Both the position numbers and the translations under genes were made by a program. DNA of 64,000 nt from Selaginella moellendorffii (lineage: Eukaryota > Streptophyta > Lycopodiopsida > Selaginellales > Selaginellaceae), in the NCBI RefSeq assembly GCF_000143415.4, contig NW_003314281.1, forward strand, positions 1,921,149-1,985,148, read 5' to 3'. Below, piece after piece: positions 34,276-46,691 of the stretch. The first letter of the stretch is position 1. Each line of letters begins with the position of its first letter. Below the pieces are notes generated by a model that searched no databases, was not told the DNA's origin, and was given only the letters and a program-made list of their open reading frames with translations.

Positions 34276-35548
34276 TTACAAAAAGTTGTTTGAGAAGAGG
34301 TCATTGGCATTTACGCGGATTTGTTCTTCGCTGCTTCCATCTGATGTTAAGAGATCACGGAGAGAGACGCTTACGCCCGGATTTGGATTTCGCGACTGGA
34401 TTCTTGTGGTGAGCATTTTGTTGGCGGAGAGCCAGTCCAAAAATTTGGACCACTTGCCGCTCGCCATGGTCCCCCATTCGCCCGATGGATTGGCAAGAAA
34501 GGTCTTTGATAGGAACTCGAGGGACTCCATCACCATGTCCAAATCATCGAGGTGCTCGGGAGCTTGTGCCTGTCGCAGCGCTTTAAAAACCGTTTTTTGC
34601 TTACAACTTCAAGCTTACCAGAAGAATTTTTGCCGAGGACTCGATGTTTGCTGTGCTGTAAGCGAATCCTTTTGCCGAAGCTCGTAAGAATCCCCTCACA
34701 ACGTCTGGTTTCTCCCTGTTGGAAACATTAGGAAGAAAACGCAACGAGACGAAGGAGCTTACTCGAGAGTGTCCGGGTGAGCTATGACGACAGGAGAATA
34801 GCAGTAAGGAATCCTGATACATTGGATGGTGCTAATCAGTTGCAGGGTACTTCACAAAAGCCACAAACATACCCGTATTCCTCGAGGATAAACTCGTTTA
34901 GTTCGATGCCTTTGCGCTTCGCCTGCACACCCTCCCAAGCTCGAAAAATCCAGGTTGCGTCTGCCTTGTTTTGTAATAGAGTGTTCCAGATTCCCAACTT
35001 GTCGGGAGTAGCCTCTTCAAAATTCCCGGCACCACCATCGGCTTGGATAAGTTTCTGGACAATTCTGCCTTCAAATCTTGCTGCGTAGGACGCATAAACC
35101 TTCCCATCCAAATCTCTAGGACGACACAATCCACTCTGTTTTAGAGTAGCTGCACAAACAGGGAAAGATTACAAACAAGATTTCGAAAAATCCAAGTACC
35201 AATTGCGCTGAGATCATCTTGAAGAACTGCTGCTACAGCGACGAGTTTGGACCTCGCTGGAGGTAAATGATAACTTATTACAGTCTCGCTAGGTGCAAGC
35301 CCGAATGCTGCATAAACACTTCTTAGTTTCTGAAAGCACGAACCAGACCACTTACTTGCTTGTCGTGCAGAAACCTGAGAAGCTGGGGTCACTTCGTAGT
35401 TGGAAACATGGGGACTTAGAAACTCCACGGAGATGCCTTCCTCCTTGTAGTAGCCCAACGCCTGTGCCACATAAAAGCCCACATGATTTGTGTTGGCCGT
35501 CCAGTCCAGCGCCAAAGAAACGCTTTGCAAGGTTCCTTCGGTGGCCAT
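34276..35548 (-). CDS. THI5/NMT1-like (SsuA/THI5-fold) protein
   Basis: Six exons give 339 residues: 35548-35356, 35307-35200, 35149-34873, 34813-34763, 34715-34619, 34569-34276. The start L-D-W-T-A-N-T-N-H-V-G-F-Y-V-A and F-G-L-A-P-S-E-T-V are diagnostic of the NMT1/THI5-like family, which includes fungal thiamin-pyrimidine synthases and bacterial pyrimidine-binding ThiY. The fungal iron-binding C-C-C-F-C motif is not seen, so a catalytic thiamin-pyrimidine synthase role is doubtful; ligand binding is more likely (inference). There is no clear transit or signal peptide. The start lies 75 bp downstream of the FANCL stop on the same strand. Confidence 0.88.
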
Positions 35549-35623
35549 GGCTGGGAGTTGCAAGAAGTAAAATTTCTTTTCAAGTCATAAGCTGAGAAGT
35601 TAACAACGTTTCATTCATACCTG

Positions 35624-37337
35624 TCAATGGACGCTGTTGACAGCAAGAGTATGAGAACAATATGGACAAGTTCCATGAAGTACATTGAAGGACCTGACAC
35701 CGCGCCGTTCGTCAAGAAACCGTAAGAGAACGCAATGCTTACTGTATAGTTGTGGGCAACAACGGCAACCAATCAGCTAGACATATTGTGTGGAACGCTT
35801 GGCCACAGCTTGGATTGTTACAAACATGATCCGGTATGCCGTCCTCTGTGTAACATAACAACGCAGTAAAACAGCAGTTACCAACACGAGATTTTACCGT
35901 CTGGTAGTTTGTATGCGTAACATATTCCACATTCCGTTGACAGTCCTCCCAGTTGATGAGTTTCAGGAGGAGGAGGAATAGGAACTTGAAGAACGGTTTC
36001 TAGATTGTCAAGCAAGTTCTTATCTTCTGTCCTGCAGGAAAAATATCATTTTTGTTAAAAGGATCGTAAGAAAGAAAATGTTTCAGAACCATATCATGCT
36101 ACTCCCAATCAATCTTTGCCTCAGTGGCGAGACGACAGTTCCAGGGCCGAAAAAGGTGCACCTAGCAAAAGCAATTCTAAGCGTCATGTAAAAACTATCC
36201 TACCTTACTCTGGTAAAGAACGCGGAGTTGCTGGATTGATCTTGATTGATACTGAGCAGTGACCACCTGTGAAAAAGAGAGTGTGAAATTTGAACACGTA
36301 AAACAACGACAAACCCAAATAAATTCGTCTGGAGATGTCAGCTCGAGAGAGCTGAACAGGTTCATGCACCCAAGCTCTTTTGACAATGTCGTCCATCACA
36401 TTCCAAAAATCTTGATAGCTATCCACGGCCTGCATTTACATTGTTTAAAGATTAAAGTTCCAAAAGGAAAAAAGAAGAAAGAAGTTACCAACTGGAACTG
36501 TGATAGAGCATCTCTCAAACCAGCACGGGAGGTCCATTCCACAGACCACGAAGATGGAAGGTCCTACAAAAAGTTCCGGTAAAAACTAATTGGCAGGATG
36601 GGTGCTTACAGCAGTAATACTGGGTTGCGACAATGGAAAATCTGGAGAGAAACTTAAACGTAGAGTGTGCATTCGATCTGCGCTGTCGCTGAAAAGAGAG
36701 TACTTGATTAAGAAACGTAGAAGACAATTATCTTACATCACGCGAAGCCAGAGCTTAGAGAAGTCGTCACTAATGTAAGCAATGTTCTCCCATCCCATCT
36801 CATCGATCTGAAAAAAATAAATCTAAAGTGTTTGGAAAGATAGAAGAAGAAGAAGATGCTTACCTGAGTGTAGAGCTGCGAGGGCGATAACACTGGCTTG
36901 GATTGAGCATGCAAAATACATTCCTACAACCACAGTAAGTAAAGCCTTCGCTCGAGAAATCGAAGTAGAAAGCTTTACCATAACGCTTTTAACTTCCACA
37001 CAAAACGCATCGATGTTCTTACTCTTCTGCAGCCTCTGCAAAAAAACTTTAGCATTGAAGAAAAGAGTAAGAGAGAAAACTCTTGCCACTCACATCCCAA
37101 AGAACTTCCTCAAAGCCTCGAAACATTGCGCGCATCGGGGCGCCACACTCGATCTTTGCGTTGGATAAGGGATTAGAGCTAGGATCTACATCATGGAGGG
37201 AAAACGAGAATTCCTGGTTCTGTGAAGGAAGAAATCGCCACTAGAAAGAAGAATCCGATTGATAAGGATACCTGGATCGAGAAGAAGACTTGAAATGCCG
37301 TGGCGCTGGTGCCAAGCGGCAGCACAGTGGGCGCCAT
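35624..37337 (-). CDS. FANCL: FANCL, Fanconi anaemia E3 ubiquitin ligase
   Basis: Thirteen exons give 361 residues: 37337-37272, 37219-37094, 37035-36979, 36923-36864, 36807-36737, 36688-36610, 36563-36489, 36429-36315, 36266-36209, 36161-36090, 36031-35898, 35845-35743, 35693-35624. The C-terminal RING has C-G-I-C-Y, then V-C-N-N-P-S-C-G-Q-A-F-H-T-I-C-L and C-P-Y-C, as in FANCL. The central region has W-x-V-M-D-D-I-V typical of the RWD-like domains. FANCL monoubiquitinates FANCD2/FANCI at interstrand crosslinks in the nucleus. Length is close to animal and plant FANCL (about 360-375). The gene is head to head with the RecQ gene. Confidence 0.93.
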
Positions 37338-37395
37338 TCTCCTCAAGAGCCCTAAGAATATGAAATTTTGGCGCCAATTTTCTAGGGTGCTAGTG
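37338..37395. promoter_or_regulatory. Very short bidirectional promoter, FANCL and RecQ
   Basis: Only 58 bp separate the FANCL ATG (37337, minus) and the preferred RecQ ATG (37396, plus); with the alternative in-frame ATG at 37360 it is 22 bp. TTTGGCGCC near 37367-37375 is a GCGCC/E2F-like site (TTTSGCGC-type) seen in plant S-phase genes, but this is motif reading only. The 5' UTRs must overlap or be extremely short. Confidence 0.6.
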
Positions 37396-39740
<2,345 letters not shown>

Positions 39741-39860
39741 AAGAAAAGGTATTTACTTGATGTCAATAAATCAAGTAAGAAACCACAAGGGTAAAAAAGT
39801 GCGCTTTGTTTCAAAACATCTCCCGCGTCTTTTTGCCCTAAGATTATTCTCTTCGTTGAG

Positions 39861-39908
39861 CTAGGGCGCGATGAGCAGCGTCGTCTAGGGCCCGATGAGC
39901 AGCATCGT
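39861..39908 (+). repeat. 24-bp tandem duplication creating an upstream start codon
   Basis: 39861-39884 and 39885-39908 are near-perfect copies (two differences). Each contains ATGAGCAGC. The second holds the TRAIP start codon at 39895; the first gives an upstream ATG at 39871 that reads M-S-S-V-V and stops at 39886-39888, a five-codon upstream reading frame ending six bases before the main start. Confidence 0.92.
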
Positions 39909-41699
39909 CTGTCCGGTGTGTTATGAGGATGCCAAGCCTGGAAGCGAGGATCTCCAAGCTATTGCTGGATGCGGACATGTGTTTCACGAGCTTTGGTATG
40001 TGATTCATTTCGCGCGATCAATCTATTCATTCCTTTCTTCTGATCCTCATTCTCTTCTCGTCAAGTCTCCAGCAATGGCTCGAGTATTGCCACAGGAAAC
40101 CGTGCTGCCCGGTGTGTAAAGAATCTTGCCCGGCGAAACAGATCCATCGGCTATACTTTTTATCATCCGACCAACAATCAGTTTCTCACTCGCAAAACAG
40201 CAGCGCAACCATTGACGCAGTAAGATCTCCACATTTTATTCTCCATGGTTTTGCTCAAATTCTTTACTTTCTTCTTTTCCTTGTAGGTGCTTGGGAAGCT
40301 GGAGTCTCAGCTCTCGGTAGCTAATGCAGCACTACAAGCGATCAAGCAAGAAAACAAGCATCTCGATGACGAGGTGGATTTTCCTTTTATCAAAAAGTGT
40401 TTTTTACTGATAAATCTGTGTCGCAGCTCGCCAATCTTAAGATCAAGCTTGAGAAATCAGAGTGTGTTCGACGGAAAGCTATGAGTGACCTTGGCAACTG
40501 CAGAGAATCCTCGTCAAGGCTCCAGGAGGTATATTCAAACTTTTTTAGACGTCCAGCATGAGCCTGTGTGTTCTTCATGTAGGAAGTGAATAGGAGTTTA
40601 GAGGACCGCACGAAGCTGATTGAAAAGAACACGTCGCTAGCAAAAGAGCTTGCTTCCATGAAAATGTAAGTAGTGCCTTGTATTTGCAGTGTTTTAAAAT
40701 CGTCATTGTCACAGGGTAGCAGACATTTCCTTGGACGAGGATGAAATCTTGCGGCTTGCAAATGTAGGCCAGGCAAAGAACAAGGACAATATTATTGACA
40801 CGCTCACAAGATCCCTTGTCATTCGTAACAAGTATGTTTCTATGTTCTTCTTGACACGACCAATCCTTCCAAGCCATCTATATCCAGGAGTTACAGAGAC
40901 TTGGTGAACAAGTGCAGCTCTTTGGGAATGAACGAGACAGTTGCTATTCAAAAAGCTAACAAAGCATCTGAGCAACTCAGAATTCTGAAGGTATGCACAG
41001 CTTTGATCCATGGTTATTCTCTACTTATCGAATCCAGGCTCGCGTCCAAGAGCTAGAAAAAGCTCTAGAGGTTAAAGAAAACAAGGAGCTTCGAGACCTG
41101 AAGAGGAAGATCGAACAAAGTAATACGAACTTTGTAGCTGAAAAACAGATGGCTTCCACAACCGCGGAACATGAGAACAAAGTCAGGCATGAAACCGCTA
41201 CTGAGGATGGATGCTTTGTGCCTAAGCCTACAAATCTCTGCTCTGATAAAGCTCTACAAATCTCCATAAGGCGCGACGCTCCAATATGTAGCCCGATTCT
41301 TCCAGGTAAATCACTGAAACGTCTCACTTCCTCACCAGCAGCACCATGAATCGCAGGCGACTTGGCGAAAAACCAAGAGCACGTCTGTGCGCAAGACTCG
41401 TCGACCAGAAAGAGAGTGTACGCCGCAACGAGCGGGACGAGCTCTCCTCGAGGATTGACACCGTCCAGTAGTGACAAGGGAAGCTTCATACTCCGCGGTG
41501 CAGATGGCCGTGGTGGAAGAGTGACGATCTTGAAGCCTCCGGTAAGTCCGATCACTTTAGTCTCACAGTGTTTAAGTTCATATATGTTTCCAAATTCCAG
41601 GGAATCAAAGCAAGCGCGCATAAACAATCCAAGCGTGCCAGGAATCACGGCAGCAACGAAGGATTGCACATAGAACACTTCTTCGGGCGCGCAGAATAG
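39895..41699 (+). CDS. TRAIP: TRAIP-like RING E3 ubiquitin ligase
   Basis: Ten exons give 432 residues: 39895-39995, 40066-40219, 40287-40373, 40427-40528, 40583-40665, 40715-40831, 40888-40990, 41038-41305, 41357-41541, 41601-41699. An N-terminal RING (C-P-V-C ... C-G-H-V-F-H-x-x-C-L-Q-Q-W-L ... C-P-V-C) is at 5-52. A long coiled coil follows at about 95-300 with K-D-N-I-I-D-T-L-T-R-S-L-V, then a basic tail. The last residues include I-E-H-F-F, like a degenerate PCNA-interacting motif. This order matches TRAIP, a replisome-associated E3 that triggers CMG unloading at crosslinks. It lies about 150 bp after the RecQ stop, same strand. Confidence 0.85.
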
Positions 41700-41775
41700 A
41701 GTATGTTTGCATTACATAGTATATATTTTGCGGTATATTGCATTTTGCAGCAATGTATGATACCATAGTTCTCCG

Positions 41776-42472
41776 TCAAGGAGCTTCCAGGAGCATCTTG
41801 CCAGTGTCAAACTCCAGAAGCGGCTGCTGCTCCAGCCAAGACTCATCGAACTCGATGTTGTTATCCGGGATCGAGAAGAGCTCCTCCAGAAACGCATCGT
41901 CCAGTGTAAACGTTTGCTCGTCACCTTCCAAGCTTCTGGATTGCGGCTGCTTGCCATCGATATCACTTCCCACAAACTCTCCTTGCACAGCTTGAATTGC
42001 ATCCTCGAAATCACCATCTGCAGAGCTCAGCGAAGGCGAGGATACCAGAGGTGGTGGCGAATCCTTGTTCAAGGTTAACTCCTCTGGCTCTTGAGACTTG
42101 GGACGATCCTCCGCCAACTTATGGGTAGTGTCACCTTGTAACGATTGGATGAAGGGCTTCATCTGGGGTGGCAGAGTTTCGAAATTGAGGCCGGCGATAG
42201 TGTCGAGCGCGTATTTCTTGCCCGTGTCCGGAGAGATAGCCGATACCGTGAGTATTGTACGTGTGAGCACATGTAGTTCCCATATTTTCTTTGTGATGCC
42301 GAAAATTCTCTTGCGGAAGCAACTTTTTCTTGTTTCCGGGTCCTGGATGTATTTGAGTGGGATTTTCTTCTTTCCGGCTGTTTTTTTCTACAACATAAAT
42401 CAAAGAAGGAAAATTGAAGAACTATACATGGAACAATCATACAAATACAAATACCTTGATTGATGGCGACAT
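41776..42472 (-). CDS. Diverged type I (SRF-like) MADS-box protein
   Basis: Two exons, 42472-42455 (only six codons) and 42387-41776, give 209 residues. The MADS domain at about residues 7-75 is readable but diverged: K-I-P-L-K-Y-I-Q-D, R-K-S-C-F-R-K-R, G-I-T-K-K-I-W-E-L-H-V-L-T, then S-P-D-T-G-K-K-Y. That matches SRF-like K-I-x-M-E-F-I ... G-I-M-K-K-A-Y-E-L-S. No K domain follows. The C-terminus is acidic with F-L-E-E-L-F-S-I-P, an activation-like patch. DNA binding is inferred. It is convergent with TRAIP (76 bp between stops). A strong hairpin sits just upstream of the ATG. Confidence 0.78.
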
Positions 42473-42478
42473 CCTATT

Positions 42479-42507
42479 GGGGGGACAATCCCTTAAATTG
42501 TCCCCCC
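42479..42507. repeat. Perfect inverted repeat (11-bp stem) upstream of the MADS-box ATG
   Basis: GGGGGGACAAT at 42479-42489 and its exact complement ATTGTCCCCCC at 42497-42507 flank a 7-nt loop. A further direct GGGGGGACAAC follows at about 42511-42521. The stem ends six bases upstream of the minus-strand start codon (42472) and would fall in the 5' UTR. It may be the end of a short transposon or a footprint. Confidence 0.9.
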
Positions 42508-42749
42508 ATGGGGGGGACAACAACTTAAATATTATATCTTACCCTTAAATCAGAAATAATATTTTATTAAGTGTACGATCTGCTAATTCCAGATGATCAT
42601 ACAAGTGTATCCCCAAAATAATCACGAAAGCATCTTCACATGATATCTCTAAGAAATGTACTCGTGTGGAATTTCATCCTCAAAGCGTATCCGGTGGTGC
42701 GCAGTCTCTTAGAAGAAAGCTCACAACTATTTGGGAATATCTGTCATAT

Positions 42750-44444
42750 CTAAGTCAAAAGCTTTTGATAAATGAAATGGTTCCATGTGTCCACAGCCCC
42801 TGGTAAGCACCAGTGCAAGCAGTCATTTCTCCGTGGCTTACCTGGTTCCTGTGTCTTGAAGAAATTTGGATGCCCATCTGGCCTCATGAATGCGCTGTAA
42901 GTGACGTCCAAAACATCAAACCTACCAGCATTCGCCAGCCCCGCCACCTTTCCTCTCTCTACCTCCGCCACCTTTGCTCTCTCCACCTCCTCCCTCTGGA
43001 TCCTGTTCATCCCGCTGCTCATGAAGGGCAGCCGTACGCTCCCGGGGGAGTATGGCACGGTACGGTTGCACACCCCGCCGGTGTACCACGCCCCGTGCTC
43101 GAAGTGATCGACCGTCACCGTCCTCGCGATGGTAACACCGCGGAACTCCCGCAGCAGGTAGCCCAGGACGCTGCGGTACGCTAACCGGTAGGCCTCTAGC
43201 TGGTCGACCTTAGTGACACCGTCGCCAGCAGCATTGCATGGGTTGCAACCAAGAACTTTCGAGGAGTTGTAGTAGACGCTGGGGCGGTAGTACCAGTATC
43301 CCGTGGAGATCACCGCAACGTCGTACTGGAGGACCTTGGAGGCCCAGATATCGTCCGGGGTGTCGAGGAAGACGCGGTAGGGATCGCTAGGAGATGTTCC
43401 AGGCGAGAACTTGACGAGGAACGGTGACCAGATGTGCGTGAGCGTGAAGTTGTGGCGGTCGAATCCCCACCGCATCTCCTTGTCCGACTCCTCGAAGAAG
43501 ATGATCTGGGGTCTCTCGAGCTTGTGGGGCTCTTCCACCTAGACGAGAAAGTTTCCAAAAGTTTCTAAGAGCTATTTGCTTGGAACTTGGGGGCTTACTT
43601 GGGCGAGCGCGCAGAGGAGAGATTGCATATGGTTTCTGGCCATGGAGTCGCCGATGAAGATCATCTTTTTGTTTGTCATGCGGCGAAGGAAGTCGCGGGG
43701 ATCCAGAGGTGGCAGCTCGCAATCGTCGGGCTTCCACCTCCAGTTGAGGTACGTGAGGTCGGGCCTTCCATTTTTCACGCAGTTTTGGTTCGGCTGGATG
43801 AACTTGCACGTCTCGTTGGTGTAGAGCGGAGGTGTTGAATCGGGCACCCAGTTACCCTTTGAAAGATCACACTTTTCTCCTGAAAATAAAAAAGAAAGAT
43901 AAAAGGAGAAAAAAAGGCAAAAAGTTCGAAAAAAGCTACCTGAGCTTGATGGTGGATTGCTGGATCTCTCCTCTAGAAACAAATCGAATATAAGCTACGG
44001 ATCGACCAATCCAATTTGAGAATTTACCTGGGGTGTCCGTGGCTTGGTCATTTTTTTCTGAAATCATCCAGTTATAAAACGGGAAGTGATTGATTCCACA
44101 ACTTTACCTGATCCTGGAACATAGATCCAATCAGGAAACCGGATAAAAGAAGAAGAAGTAAAAATACCTGAAGGAGATGGAGCTGGAGCATCACCGGTTG
44201 TCTCCTTTGCATTGCTGGGTGTGTCTAGAGAACCAAATTCTCAGATCCAAAGAGAAAGACTTGCAAAACCACTAAAAATGAGGGTAACTTTAGCCAAACC
44301 TGACAATGAATCCCGGATCCTGCTGTTGATGGCGGCGAGCTCCGCCTCAAAATCCTGGCCTGGAAGGAAAGACAAGTAAACGAACCACAGATTGAGCAGC
44401 GTGAAGACGACCACTATGATCGATGTAACAGCGGCGTTCGCCAT
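42750..44444 (-). CDS. Trichome birefringence-like (TBL) protein with micro-exons in the stem
   Basis: Seven exons give 446 residues: 44444-44300, 44224-44168, 44113-44108 (6 nt), 44057-44028, 43972-43940, 43879-43599, 43538-42750. A type II membrane anchor lies at about 8-28. The TBL domain has F-I-G-D-S at about 165-169 and the C-terminal D-C-L-H-W-C-L-P-G with D423 and H426 completing the Ser-Asp-His triad. Such proteins O-acetylate cell-wall polysaccharides in the Golgi. Exons 2-5 (57, 6, 30, 33 nt) are all phase 1-1 and each can be skipped without a frame change. They encode only the Pro/Ser/Thr-rich stem. Tandem paralogue of the next gene. Confidence 0.9.
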
Positions 44445-45098
44445 AGCTTCATGGTGTTTCTAGAAATCCAGACAGAAAAACCAGGCAGGAAACAAGGGAT
44501 CGCCAATCGAATGGATGGACGGATTCAAAGCCTCCAGCCGGGAAGTAGCTCTCCAATCGGCATCATCGCAACTATTCCTTGTGCTTGTCACTACGTGCTT
44601 ACGAGAGAGAGAGCAAGAGAAAAAGCATCTTTCCAAAAAGAAATAAACATACCTTCCAGTCACGACGACACGCTGTGTGATACTTGGTGGGGCGTTTAAG
44701 TCCGCGGGATTGTCAATCTCAAAGTGGTACCTCCACCATCCTGTGCTGTCACAAAGAACAAGGGAACTAATAATCAACCGAGACCCACTGGAACTTTTGG
44801 TGGAGCAATCCTTGTCGTGGAGCATTCCTGTTTGAAGACACGATCAAAGAAACCAATTCAAAACAAACATTGGTTGCAAGAAAAAAATGGTGAAAGTTTG
44901 CTCGATCGGTAACACTGGAGGTAAAAGAAAAGTTTTCTGGATCGACCGTGAAAACGTTTCGATCTTATGCTTACTACCGGACTGTTAGCTTCGGAGCCGG
45001 AGAACAGCTCGAGCTCGAGCTGGAAGAATCGTACCGAAAAACCAAAAGAAAAAAAGAAAACCAAAGAATAGATCGATCGAGTTTCGAGATCGATCACT
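44445..45098. other. Region between the two TBL genes
   Basis: This holds the upstream region of the first TBL gene, probably with a 5' UTR intron (GTATGT donor on the minus strand near 44650), and the 3' UTR of the second. I do not trust the minus-strand open frame at 44460-44825 as coding. Confidence 0.5.
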
Positions 45099-46691
45099 TC
45101 ATCCTCCTCGAACCTTGTGAAACTGCCTCAACTTGGAGTCCCCCATCTCGCTCTTCCTCCTCGTCTCGATCAGCAAGTGGAAGAGAAGCTGGTTCCACGT
45201 ATCGATCGGGCCGGGCAAGCACCAGTGCAAGCAATCGTTCTGCGGCCTCTCGCCCGGCGGCTGGACGCGAAAGGTGTTTGGATGCCCGTCGGGCCTCAAG
45301 AACGAGCTCCAAGTCACATTCAACACCGCCATCTTCTTCTTCCCACTTTGATCCTCCCGCAACACTCGCTCAAACTCCTCCACCTGGATGTGATTCATCT
45401 CGTTGCTCATCCACGGCAGCTCCAAGCCGGCTGCCTGATCGAACGGGATCGTCCGGTTGCACAGCCCCCCCGTGTTCCAGGAGCCGTGCTCGAAGTGATC
45501 CACCGTGATCGTCCGGAGAACCGTGACCCCCCGGAAGTTGGCGGCCATGAACTCGAGCATGTTGCGGTGCGCGAGCCTGTAGGCCGGGAGGACCTCGAAG
45601 ATGGTCAAGTTGAGGTGCGACCGAGGATTGCATCCCAGGATGGTGTTGTTGGAGTAGTAGACGCTGGGGCGGAAGAACCAGTAGCCGGACGAGAGGATCG
45701 CGACGTCGTACTCGTGGAGCTGCGTCTCCCACACGCTCTCCGGGACGTCGAGATGGATGTGGTAGATCTCGTCCACGAACTCGTGCTGCGCGAGGAACGG
45801 CGACCAGAGGTGGCCCAGCGTGAAGTTGTGCGATCGAAACCCCCATTTCATGATCTTGTCATCGGTGTCAAAGAAGATCTTCTCGGGCTCCTCCACCTGT
45901 TGTTCATCGTCAACCTTTAGAGCTCCACCGGAAAAGTTCTAAGAGATTGTTAGAGATTTACCTGGGCGAGAGCGCACAGCAAGGATTGCATGTGGTTGCG
46001 AGCGATGGAATCGCCGATAAACACCATCTTCTTGCCGCGCATGGAGTCGAGGAACTTGGCTGGATCCAAGCTCTCGAGCTCGCAGCCGTCGGGTTTCCAC
46101 CGCCAATCCAAGTACCCTCGATCGGGCCTCCCATTCATCATACAGTTCTGCGAGGGCTGGATGAACGCGCACGTCTCGTTCGTGTACAGTGGCGTCCGGC
46201 TCGAATCGGGGATCCATTTTCCCACAGAGATGTCACACTCTTCGAAAGAAAGAAAGAGAATCGATCAGATGGGTCCAGGATCCTGGGACCGATTCCCAAA
46301 ACCGAGTACCTGGGCTCGCGATTTCCTCTATTGGGTCACTGGAACTGCCATTCCCTCCCGGTAATTCGCACCCCTCGCATTGCTGATCGACCGATGGGGA
46401 CGAAGAACCAATACCTGGAGCTGGCGAATTGTCGATTTCTCGTGGTGGGTCGCTCGTGTTCACGGTGGCGGGGGCGCTCCGGGCAGCGGCAGCGGCAGCG
46501 GCAGGAGAGAGGTCGATTTCGTGCCTGGCACCAATGTCAGGCGCAGTGGTAAACGCGCCATCTTCGCTTCCTGGCCAACGAACAAAGGACGAGAAGGAGA
46601 AGAACCAGCAATTAGCGAAGAGGGCGATGGCGGCCACCGTTGCAAACGCCAGTGCCGTTCGCCCACCGCCCATCGCCGCCTCCTTTCTCAT
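45099..46691 (-). CDS. Trichome birefringence-like (TBL) protein, three exons
   Basis: Exons 46691-46310, 46239-45962 and 45896-45099 give 485 residues. A transmembrane segment lies at about 13-33, then an Ala/Pro/Ser stem encoded without interruption in exon 1. The TBL domain has F-I-G-D-S at about 201-205 and D-C-L-H-W-C-L-P-G near the end. Exons 2 and 3 align closely with the last two exons of the neighbouring TBL gene, with identical intron positions, so the pair arose by tandem duplication. Predicted Golgi polysaccharide O-acetyltransferase. The frame is open further upstream to 47027; I choose M-R-K-E-A-A at 46691 because it puts the signal anchor at a normal distance. Confidence 0.9.

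Noticed and set aside
44460-44825. 121-residue minus-strand ORF between the TBL genes
   Set aside because: It spans a likely 5' UTR splice site and has no domain.
45117-45920. 267-residue plus-strand open frame
   Set aside because: It is antisense to the second TBL gene; GC-rich codons keep the opposite strand open by chance.
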